Positions 1-5,954 of a stretch of 7,627 bases of DNA are shown here, piece after piece. Source of the DNA: an uncultured Oscillospiraceae bacterium (GTDB lineage: Bacteria > Bacillota > Clostridia > Oscillospirales > Oscillospiraceae); contig CAJOFI010000092.1 of the NCBI GenBank assembly GCA_905233595.1, positions 1-7,627 of the forward strand, written 5' to 3'. A model generated the notes under the pieces. That model did not search any database. It saw only the letters and a list, made by a program, of their open reading frames with translations, and was not told the origin of the DNA. A program made the translations under genes and the position numbers. The first letter of the stretch is position 1. Each line of letters starts with the position of its first letter.

Positions 1-268
1 TGCCGGAGTAGGAGAGGTCGAGCGTCACGTAGCCGACCATGTGCTCGCCAAAGTCGAGGCAGAGGTTTTCGCCCTTGCCGAGGGAGAGGTGCGGAAGCTC
101 GTGCAGGACGATCTCGTCCTCCTCGGCGCTGTAACGCTCCTTGAGCTTAAAGCCCCCCATGGGCTGACAGATCGCGTGGCGCAGCGTCGGCCGCAGCGCC
201 GCCGCCCGGTCGAGCAGCTTCGCGTTCCCAAGGGGGTGGAAATCTTCGATAATCGAAATGAGAGCCAT
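1..268 (-). CDS. Probable alpha-L-rhamnosidase-like glycoside hydrolase, N-terminal fragment
   Basis: This gene is cut by the left window edge; 89 codons are visible from an ATG at 268-266. An in-frame stop (278-280) lies just upstream with no start codon between, and a GAGG Shine-Dalgarno sits at 279-276, 7 nt before the ATG, so the start is well fixed. There is no signal peptide or membrane segment, so a cytoplasmic enzyme is likely. The only family clue is around residues 70-88: CLDFGEHMVGYVTLDL resembles the 'DFG...VGY' segment of the N-terminal beta-sandwich domains in GH78 alpha-L-rhamnosidases and related proteins. If this is right, the enzyme would hydrolyse terminal rhamnose or a similar sugar from oligosaccharides. 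The catalytic (alpha/alpha)6 barrel lies outside the window, so the call rests on one short motif. The gene is divergent from glf and has its own promoter. Confidence 0.5.
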   Translation of the reverse strand, partial: MALISIIEDFHPLGNAKLLDRAAALRPTLRHAICQPMGGFKLKERYSAEEDEIVLHELPHLSLGKGENLCLDFGEHMVGYVTLDLSYSG

Positions 269-298
269 AACAAAACCTCACAAAATAAGATCACGCAC

Positions 299-327
299 AT
301 GATACCGCAAACGCGCGCATATTGCAA
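299..327 (-). promoter_or_regulatory. Promoter of the leftward glycoside hydrolase gene
   Basis: On the minus strand a -35 box TTGCAA (327-322, 4/6 to consensus) and a -10 box TATCAT (304-299, 5/6) are separated by exactly 17 bp. Transcription would start near 292, giving a leader of about 24 nt that contains the GAGG ribosome-binding site. The -35 box overlaps the imperfect symmetric stretch GCAAAGGAGCGCTTGC, which has GCAA/TTGC ends. A LacI-type repressor or CcpA-like site is possible there, but the symmetry is weak. Confidence 0.55.
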
Positions 328-359
328 GCGCTCCTTTGCCGCGCCGCGCCAAGTATTTC

Positions 360-391
360 TTGCATTTTCGGAGAGAACGGTTTATTATAAT
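360..391 (+). promoter_or_regulatory. Probable promoter of the glf gene cluster
   Basis: A perfect TATAAT -10 box lies at 386-391 in a locally AT-rich stretch, 38 nt before the glf start. The -35 is poor: TTGCAT at 360-365 lies 20 bp away, which is long, and CATTTT at 363-368 has ideal 17-bp spacing but a weak match. The start would be near 398, with a leader of about 32 nt. A promoter here fits the divergent layout and probably drives glf, the glycosyltransferase and the GTPase. Confidence 0.45.
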
Positions 392-429
392 GTAGAATAT
401 TACCTTGTCTATCGTCTGCGGAGGAAACT

Positions 430-1524
430 ATGCGGTATGATTATCTGATCGTTGGCGCCGGACTTTACGGCGCGGTTTTTGCCCGGGAGATGCGCAAGCG
501 CGGCAAGCGCGTGCTCGTGCTCGAAAAGCGCGCCCATGTGGGCGGCAACGTCTATACCGAGGACGTGGAGGGCATCCAGGTGCACGTCTACGGCGCGCAC
601 ATCTTCCACACGAACAACAAAACGGTGTGGGATTATGTAAACCAGTTCGCGGAGTTCAACCGCTACACCAATTCGCCTGTCGCGAATTATCACGGGGAGC
701 TCTACTCCCTGCCCTTCAACATGTACACCTTCAACAGGATGTGGGGCGTGGTAACCCCGAAGGAGGCCGAGGCGAGGATCAAAGAGCAGCGCGCCGCCGC
801 CGGGATCACGGAGCCGAAGAACCTTGAGGAGCAGGCGATCTCCCTCGTGGGGACGGACATCTATGAAAAGCTCGTCAAGGGCTACACCGAGAAGCAGTGG
901 GGCAGAGCCTGCACGGAGCTTCCCGCTTTCATCATCAAGCGCCTGCCCGTGCGCCTGACCTTTGACAACAACTACTTCAACGCCAGCTACCAGGGCATCC
1001 CCGTCGAGGGCTACACCCGCATGGTCGAGCGCATGCTCGAGGGCGTGGAAGTGCGGCTCGAGACCGATTACTTTGCCGACAAGGCGCGCTATGACGCGAT
1101 GGCGGAGACGGTGGTCTACACCGGGGCGGTGGATCGCTATTTTGACTACTGCTTCGGCCCGCTGCAATACCGCAGCGTCCGCTTTGAGACCGAAGTGCTC
1201 GACACGCCGAACTACCAGGGCAACGCCGTCATCAACTACACCGACCGCGAGACGCCCTACACCCGCGTCATCGAGCACAAGCACTTCGTCTTCGGCACCC
1301 AGCCCAAGACCGTCATTTCCCGGGAATACAGCGCCGAGTGGAAGCCCGGGGACGAACCCTATTACCCCGTGAACGACGCGGCAAACACGGCGCTCTACGC
1401 GCGCTACCGTGCGCTGGCCGAGGCGGAGCGCGGCGTCGTCTTCGGTGGGCGGCTGGGCGAGTACCGCTATTACGACATGGACGCGGTGATCGCCTCCGCG
1501 CTGGAAAAGCTGGAAACATTATAA
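430..1524 (+). CDS. glf: UDP-galactopyranose mutase
   Basis: This flavoenzyme interconverts UDP-galactopyranose and UDP-galactofuranose in the cytosol and supplies the precursor for galactofuranose-containing glycans. The 364-aa protein is full length for the bacterial family. An N-terminal FAD-binding Rossmann motif GAGLYG is at residues 9-14, followed by the VLEKR strand end and VGGN at 37-40, and then the family signature HIFHT at 57-61. GYTEKQW at 151-157 is another strongly conserved family segment. The C-terminal FGGRLGEYRYYDMD at 338-351 is the second FAD-contacting region with the conserved arginine and closes the fold. A Shine-Dalgarno GGAGG (420-424) lies 5 nt before the ATG. It is the first gene of the rightward cluster, and the next gene, a glycosyltransferase, follows after 16 nt, suggesting a shared galactofuranose pathway. 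All expected motifs are present and nothing suggests inactivation. Confidence 0.96.
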   Translation: MRYDYLIVGAGLYGAVFAREMRKRGKRVLVLEKRAHVGGNVYTEDVEGIQVHVYGAHIFHTNNKTVWDYVNQFAEFNRYTNSPVANYHGELYSLPFNMYTFNRMWGVVTPKEAEARIKEQRAAAGITEPKNLEEQAISLVGTDIYEKLVKGYTEKQWGRACTELPAFIIKRLPVRLTFDNNYFNASYQGIPVEGYTRMVERMLEGVEVRLETDYFADKARYDAMAETVVYTGAVDRYFDYCFGPLQYRSVRFETEVLDTPNYQGNAVINYTDRETPYTRVIEHKHFVFGTQPKTVISREYSAEWKPGDEPYYPVNDAANTALYARYRALAEAERGVVFGGRLGEYRYYDMDAVIASALEKLETL

Positions 1525-1540
1525 ATAGAAGGAACACGAT

Positions 1541-2551
1541 ATGAAGCTGCTGACTGTGACCATTCCCTGCTACAACTCCCAGGACTACATGGCAAACTGC
1601 ATCGAGAGCATCCTGCCCGGCGGCGACCGGGTGGAGATCATCGTCATTGACGACGGCTCGAAGGATCGCACCGGCGAGATCGCGGACGCCTACGCCGAGA
1701 AGTATCCGGACATCGTGCGCGTCGTGCACCAGCCCAACGGCGGCCACGGCGAGGGCATCAACCAGGGGCTTCGCCGCGCCACAGGCAAGTATTTCAAGAC
1801 CGTGGACAGCGACGACAGGCTGAGCGCGGATTTCCCCGCCTTCCTCGACGAGCTGGAGCGCCTTGACCGCGAGGGCGGCGTCGATCTCTTCCTCACGAAT
1901 TACCACTACGTCCATTCCGACGGCAAGGGCGACCGCTCCATCCGCTTCGGCAACGCCCTGCCCGAGGGGCGCGTCTTCACCTGGAAGGAGACGAGACCCT
2001 TCCTCGTCGATCAGATCCTCATGATCCACACGGTCTGCTTCCGCACGGAGCTTCTGCGCAAGACCGGGCTGGAGCTGCCGAAGCACACCTTTTATGAGGA
2101 CAACCTCATGGTCTACGGCAACCTCCGCTACGTGGAGCGGATGTATTACAGGAACGTCGATCTCTATCTCTACACCATCGGCCGCGAGGGGCAGAGCGTG
2201 CAGGAGGACGTGATGAAGCGGCGCTACACCCATCAGATCAAGGCCACCGAGCTCTGCTTCAAGGCCTTCCATCTCGATGAGATCCGCGATAAGCGCAAGC
2301 TGGGCTATCTGAAACACGAGCTGTTCATCATGTTCGGCATCTCCATCATCTACGCCCGCTTAAACCGCAGCGAGAAGGCCGACCTTGACCTTGAGGCGCT
2401 CTGGGAGGAGTGCCGCCGCTACGACTACAAATGGGCCAACTACTTCCGGCGCAAAACGCCGCTTCGCCTGATCTGCGTCCCCGGCAAGGGCGGGCAGAGC
2501 TTTACCGAGGCGGTCTACCGCCTTGCGCATCTGGTGGTGCGCTTCAACTGA
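1541..2551 (+). CDS. Family 2 (GT-A) glycosyltransferase
   Basis: This is a 336-aa GT-A inverting glycosyltransferase of the GT2 family. The N-terminal strand TVTIPCYN (residues 5-12) starts the nucleotide-binding fold. VIDDGSKDRT with DDGS at 37-40 is the nucleotide-sugar motif. DSDD at 89-92 is the DXD-type metal and diphosphate site. ED at 186-187, in FYEDN, is the likely catalytic-base region. No hydrophobic segment long enough for a membrane anchor is seen, so it is probably cytosolic or peripheral, acting on a lipid-linked acceptor. Donor and acceptor cannot be read from the sequence. The position 16 nt after glf makes a galactofuranosyl donor a reasonable inference, but glucosyl or galactosyl transfer is equally compatible with the fold. 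AGAAGGA (1527-1533) lies 7 nt before the ATG. Its stop codon overlaps the start of the following GTPase. Confidence 0.88.
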   Translation: MKLLTVTIPCYNSQDYMANCIESILPGGDRVEIIVIDDGSKDRTGEIADAYAEKYPDIVRVVHQPNGGHGEGINQGLRRATGKYFKTVDSDDRLSADFPAFLDELERLDREGGVDLFLTNYHYVHSDGKGDRSIRFGNALPEGRVFTWKETRPFLVDQILMIHTVCFRTELLRKTGLELPKHTFYEDNLMVYGNLRYVERMYYRNVDLYLYTIGREGQSVQEDVMKRRYTHQIKATELCFKAFHLDEIRDKRKLGYLKHELFIMFGISIIYARLNRSEKADLDLEALWEECRRYDYKWANYFRRKTPLRLICVPGKGGQSFTEAVYRLAHLVVRFN

Positions 2552-3449
2552 TGGTTCCGGTCGATCTCATTACGGGCTTTCTCGGCGCGGGGAAGACCAC
2601 CTTTCTGCTGCGCTACGCCCGCTTTTTGCTGCAAAAGGGGGAGAAGCTCGGCATCCTCGTGTATGACCACGGGGCGGTGAACGTCGATCTGCCGCTGCTG
2701 GGTACGCTGCGCGGGGATAACTGCGAGGTGGAGACCCTCGCGGCAAGCTGCGACGCGGACTGTCACCGCCGCCGCTTCCGCTCAAAGCTCATCGCGATGG
2801 CCATGGGCGGCTATGACCGCATCCTCATCGAGCCCTCCGGCGTCTTCGACATGGACGAGTATTTCGACACCCTGCGGGAAGCGCCGCTGGATCGCTGGCT
2901 GGACTTTGGGAACGTGCTCTGTGTTGTGGACGCGAAGCTCGAAAGCGATACCCTGCCGGAGGAGGAGTTCTTTCTCGCCTCCGAGGCAAGCTGCGCGGGC
3001 GCGCTCGTTATGAGCCGGGTGCAGCTTGCAGCGCCGCAGGAGATCGAAAACACGCTCCTGCATCTCAGGCAGGCGGCGGAGATGATCGGGGCGCAGCTTC
3101 CCGCGCGGGTGCTCGCGAAGGACTGGAGCCGCCTCGAAGCTGCCGATTTCGACGCGCTGCGCGCCTGCGGCTATGCCTTCCCGGACTACGTCAAGACGAT
3201 CGCGGGGCGGGGGACGGGCTTTCAGTCCCTGTCCTTTCTGCGCCTTCCGCTCGGGGAGAAGGAGCTGCGCGAAAAGGCGGCGGCGCTCTTCGGCTCGGAG
3301 GCGTACAGTTCAACGCCACCCGCCGCGCCGCCGCCGTCCGCCCCGCGGCGGACAGCCTCGCCGTGCTCACTGTCATCGGAAGCGAGCTGCACGAGCGGGA
3401 GATCCACCTTCTGCTCACCGGCGAGGAGCCGAAGCTGCGCATTTTGTAA
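2551..3449 (+). pseudogene. COG0523 (CobW-like) GTPase, broken by an out-of-frame deletion near 3306
   Basis: COG0523 proteins are G3E P-loop GTPases, many acting as metal chaperones. The ATG shares one base with the preceding TGA (TGATG), so translation is probably coupled. Residues 9-17 are Walker A GFLGAGKTT. C67-D-A-D-C71 stands where classical members have CxCC, as I recall for a Clostridia-type subfamily. EPSG at 94-97 is the G3 region. SRVQ at 155-158 replaces the usual NKxD guanine-specificity motif. The frame is convincing to residue 252 (Tyr, codon 3304-3306). After that the literal frame turns into low-complexity Pro/Ser/Arg sequence and stays open to 3951, inside the next gene. 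The reading frame at 3306-3449 instead encodes QFNATRR...VIGSELHEREI...LRIL and a stop, which matches a CobW C-terminal domain end. The connecting strand, expected to hold a VKGF-like motif and a conserved Trp, is missing (about 16-19 residues). A small genomic deletion of 3n+1 bases fits best; an assembly error is the alternative. Confidence 0.82.
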
Positions 3450-3580
3450 GAGCGCGTCGGCGTTCTCCTCGCGGGTGCAAGCCTGCATGAGATCCTTCGC
3501 TAAATTTCGTTGGGCTTTTGCTACGATCAATACCATTGTGTTATCGATATCTCAAACAGTCAAGACACGGAGGACAGAGA
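3450..3580 (+). other. Intergenic spacer between the GTPase remnant and the MATE gene
   Basis: This 131-bp gap is the largest within the rightward cluster and is more AT-rich near its 3' half. A weak promoter could exist there: TTGCTA near 3519 followed about 18 bp later by TATCGA preceded by an extended TG. The match is poor. No hairpin followed by a T-run is visible, so read-through from upstream is possible. Confidence 0.3.
3569..3573 (+). promoter_or_regulatory. Ribosome-binding site that sets the MATE start
   Basis: GGAGG lies 7 nt upstream of the ATG at 3581. The reading frame is open further upstream, with an ATG at 3518, but that start has no comparable site and would add a non-family N-terminal extension, so 3581 is preferred. 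Confidence 0.8.
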
Positions 3581-5302
3581 ATGAAAGGCTTTTGCGAACG
3601 GAAATTCAGCTCCATGTTTATTTCCGGCACCTTTACGAAGGCGGTCATGTACATCATGCTCCTTTGCGACAGCATCCTCGCGGGTTATTTTATCGGGGAG
3701 ACGGGCGTCGCGGCCATCAACGCCATCACGCCGGTGACGGGGATCATCACCTTTTTCGGCGATCTGCTTTCAACGGGCGTCGGCATCGTGTTTACAAGGG
3801 AGATCGGCGCGATGCGGAAAAATCGGGCGGATCAGATTTACAGTCAGGGGCTGATTTTGAGCCTCTCCCTCGGTCTTCTCTCCGCGCTCGTCATCCGGCT
3901 GATCCAGGGCGTGTATTTCAGCGCCAACGGCATCACCGGCGAGATCCTTGAAAACGCCCTGCAATACTACCGCTTCGTGCCCCTCAACGCCTTTTTGACC
4001 ATCGTGATCTTCTATCTGGAGCAGATGGTTTACAGCGACGGGGACGAGCTTTGCAACAACATCTGCTACGGCTTTCAGATCGGCGGGAACATCATCCTCT
4101 CCGTCGTGCTGACGAGGTTCTACGGCATGAGCGGCATCATCCTCGGCTCCGTGCTCGGGAACACCCTCGGTATCCTCGTCTGCTGCTGGCACTATTTCCG
4201 CAAGGCGAACACGCTGCACTTCGTCTGGCACCTGTCCTTCCGGGATTTTCTGCTCACCTCCCGCTACAGCATCGTGGATTCCTCCGTGTACCTCTGCTGG
4301 GCGCTGATGGACTATCTGATGATCGGCTTCGTCTCGGGGCATTACGGAGAGCCGGGGCTTATCACCCTCGCGGTGGTCGTGAGCCTCATCGAGTTCAGCG
4401 TCGTGCTCGACGGCGTCGGCATGGCGATGCAGCCGCTTATCGGCACCTACTACGGCGAGAAGAATCACCGGCTCATCAAGCGGGTCATGAGCTCGGCCAT
4501 AAAGGCCGCGCTCCTCGAGGGGCTTATCGCGACCGTGCTGATCTGGTGCTTTTCCAGGCAGTTCTGCGCCCTGTTCGGCATCTCCGGCGGCGCGACGCTC
4601 GCGCCCTCCGTCACCGCGATCCGGATCGTCTCCCTCGGCTTCACCTTCTGCAGCGCGGTGTCGCTTATGACCTCGTATTATATGCTCATCGACCGCATCG
4701 GCATGGCGACGGGCTTCGCCTGCCTGCAAAACGGCCTGCTCTACGTCCTGCTGCCCATGCTCGGCGGCACGGTCTTCGGCATGAACGGCATGTGGGCGGG
4801 CTTTGCCGCCGCGCCGCTGCTGACGCTCTGCGCGTCGCTGCTGTTCGTGTATCTGCGCTTCGGGAAGGCGGCCTTCCCCTACCTGCTCACGGATATGGAC
4901 ACGGAGATCCAGGTTCTGGACGATACGCTCACGGCGGAGTCCGCCACCGCGCTCTCGCAAAAGGTCGAAGAGAGCCTTCTGGAGCGGCAGTACGGCAAAG
5001 GCGCCGCCGGCCGCGCCGCCCTCTTCGTGGAGGAGATTGGTCTGACCATCCTGGAGAAGAACCGCAAAGCCAAAAAGCCCCTGCTCATCGAGCTCTCCCT
5101 CTTCTTCGAGCCCGATTCCGTCCTCATCATCGAGCGCGATTCGGGCGAGCTGTTCGACCTTACGGATCCCGACCTTGAGGTCAAAGGGCTGAGCAGCTTC
5201 ATTCTGAGCGGCCTCATGCAGGCGCAGCGGGAAAAAACCTATCTCGTGACCACCGGCTACAACCGCAATATGATCCGCTTTGCCAGGAACGGGAAAGCGT
5301 GA
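3581..5302 (+). CDS. MATE family transporter fused to a C-terminal anti-sigma-like HATPase domain
   Basis: This 573-aa membrane protein has two parts. Residues 1 to about 430 form a MATE (multi-antimicrobial extrusion, NorM/DinF-type) core. About 12 hydrophobic segments can be placed (roughly 20-38, 45-70, 88-112, 130-150, 165-182, 185-205, 235-255, 262-285, 308-325, 345-368, 380-400, 403-426), with the conserved QPLIGTYYGE loop at 284-293. Such proteins export drugs, metabolites or lipid-linked molecules using Na+ or H+ gradients. Residues about 440-573 are soluble and resemble the GHKL/HATPase fold of RsbW-SpoIIAB proteins: an N-box-like VEEIGLTILEKN at 483-494, a G1-like DSGELFD at 520-526, and a final strand NRNMIRF at 561-567. 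The N-box asparagine appears replaced by Thr489 and no clear glycine-rich G2 box is seen, so ATP binding may be lost. Normal MATE proteins are about 450 aa. The HAD gene follows after 13 nt. The substrate is unknown. Confidence 0.88.
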   Translation: MKGFCERKFSSMFISGTFTKAVMYIMLLCDSILAGYFIGETGVAAINAITPVTGIITFFGDLLSTGVGIVFTREIGAMRKNRADQIYSQGLILSLSLGLLSALVIRLIQGVYFSANGITGEILENALQYYRFVPLNAFLTIVIFYLEQMVYSDGDELCNNICYGFQIGGNIILSVVLTRFYGMSGIILGSVLGNTLGILVCCWHYFRKANTLHFVWHLSFRDFLLTSRYSIVDSSVYLCWALMDYLMIGFVSGHYGEPGLITLAVVVSLIEFSVVLDGVGMAMQPLIGTYYGEKNHRLIKRVMSSAIKAALLEGLIATVLIWCFSRQFCALFGISGGATLAPSVTAIRIVSLGFTFCSAVSLMTSYYMLIDRIGMATGFACLQNGLLYVLLPMLGGTVFGMNGMWAGFAAAPLLTLCASLLFVYLRFGKAAFPYLLTDMDTEIQVLDDTLTAESATALSQKVEESLLERQYGKGAAGRAALFVEEIGLTILEKNRKAKKPLLIELSLFFEPDSVLIIERDSGELFDLTDPDLEVKGLSSFILSGLMQAQREKTYLVTTGYNRNMIRFARNGKA

Positions 5303-5308
5303 GGAGGG
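5301..5308 (+). promoter_or_regulatory. Ribosome-binding site of the HAD gene
   Basis: GAGGAGGG overlaps the MATE stop codon (TGA 5300-5302) and lies 7 nt before the ATG at 5316. This fixes the start immediately before the DFDGT motif, as expected for this HAD type, and suggests coupled translation with the transporter. Confidence 0.8.
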
Positions 5309-5315
5309 CAGACAA

Positions 5316-5954
5316 ATGAACGTCTATGATTTCGACGGGACGATCTATCCCAAGGACTGCACGATCGACTTTTGCTTCTGGTGCATGAACCGCCATCCAA
5401 AGCTCTGGTTCACCTTCTTCCCGAAGGCGATCAAGAACGTCGTCCTCAATGCGCTGGGGAAGGTGCCGGAATACTTGCTGCAAAGGAATTTTTTCAGCTA
5501 TCTCACCCTGATTGATGATTTCGATGAACAGATCGAGAGGTATTGGGATAAAAATGAGAACAAAATCTCCGCATGGTATCTTGCGCAGAAAAAACCGGAC
5601 GACCTCATCATCAGCGCGTCCCCGATCTGCGTCATCGAGCCGATCGCAAAAAGGCTCGGCGTGAGCTTTATGGCTACGGATTATGACCGCGAATACGGCG
5701 TTTTTGTGGACAATCTGATGTACGCGAAGGAAAAGGCCAGATACATGATGGATCACGGCTTCCCCGTGATCGACAATTTCTATTCCGATTCCCTTGCCGA
5801 TACGCCGATCGCCCTGTGCGCCGAGAAGGCGCACCTGGTAAAAAACAAGGCGTCTACGGTGGTCGATTGGCCGGAGCTTGACGAGGAGACGATGAAGAAG
5901 GTAAAAAAGAAAATCGACACCGGCTGGCGGGTGCATTTGAAGGAAGACGAATAA
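5316..5954 (+). CDS. HAD superfamily hydrolase, SerB-like subfamily IB phosphatase
   Basis: This 212-aa cytosolic protein belongs to the haloacid dehalogenase superfamily and most likely dephosphorylates a small molecule. Motif I is DFDGT at residues 5-9 (nucleophile D5, acid/base D7). Motif II is the serine in IISASP (98-103). Lys138/Lys140 in the YAKEKAR segment are candidates for motif III. Motif IV is YSDSLADTP (156-164) with D158 and D162 as Mg2+ ligands. The segment between motifs I and II (about residues 15-90, rich in Trp, Phe and Tyr) is the helical cap that would define substrate choice. The first ATG places motif I at the extreme N-terminus, as usual in this family. The C-terminus ends in a lysine-rich tail. 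It sits between the transporter and an FGGY kinase with no spacer before the kinase, so a sugar- or polyol-phosphate substrate is a guess from context. The gene uses more A/T-ending codons than glf does. Confidence 0.88.
   Translation: MNVYDFDGTIYPKDCTIDFCFWCMNRHPKLWFTFFPKAIKNVVLNALGKVPEYLLQRNFFSYLTLIDDFDEQIERYWDKNENKISAWYLAQKKPDDLIISASPICVIEPIAKRLGVSFMATDYDREYGVFVDNLMYAKEKARYMMDHGFPVIDNFYSDSLADTPIALCAEKAHLVKNKASTVVDWPELDEETMKKVKKKIDTGWRVHLKEDE

Noticed and set aside
245..257. A 13-base palindrome TTCGATAATCGAA inside the first codons of the hydrolase gene
   Set aside because: It is short, has no second copy nearby and lies inside codons; chance occurrence is a sufficient explanation.
41..448. 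A 135-codon plus-strand frame across the divergent region
   Set aside because: It covers the antisense of the hydrolase, both promoters and the glf start. The translation shows no domain.
1313..2317. A 334-codon minus-strand frame over the glycosyltransferase gene
   Set aside because: The opposite strand carries DDGS and DSDD motifs in a complete GT-A protein. The minus frame is a composition effect.
2410..2550. An upstream in-frame extension of the GTPase from an ATG at 2410
   Set aside because: It overlaps the glycosyltransferase C-terminus and adds 47 residues before a motif (VDLITGFLGAGKTT) that normally begins the protein. The ATG at 2551 fits the family.
3450..3951. The literal GTPase tail after the frame break
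   Set aside because: It overlaps the start of the transporter gene by about 370 bases and is Arg/His/Gly-rich nonsense, so it is not treated as a real fusion.
3770..4960. A 396-codon minus-strand frame, and a 375-codon plus-strand frame at 4051-5178, over the MATE gene
   Set aside because: Both translations are charged, Arg/His/Glu-rich and low in hydrophobic order, while the third frame gives a clear 12-segment MATE protein.
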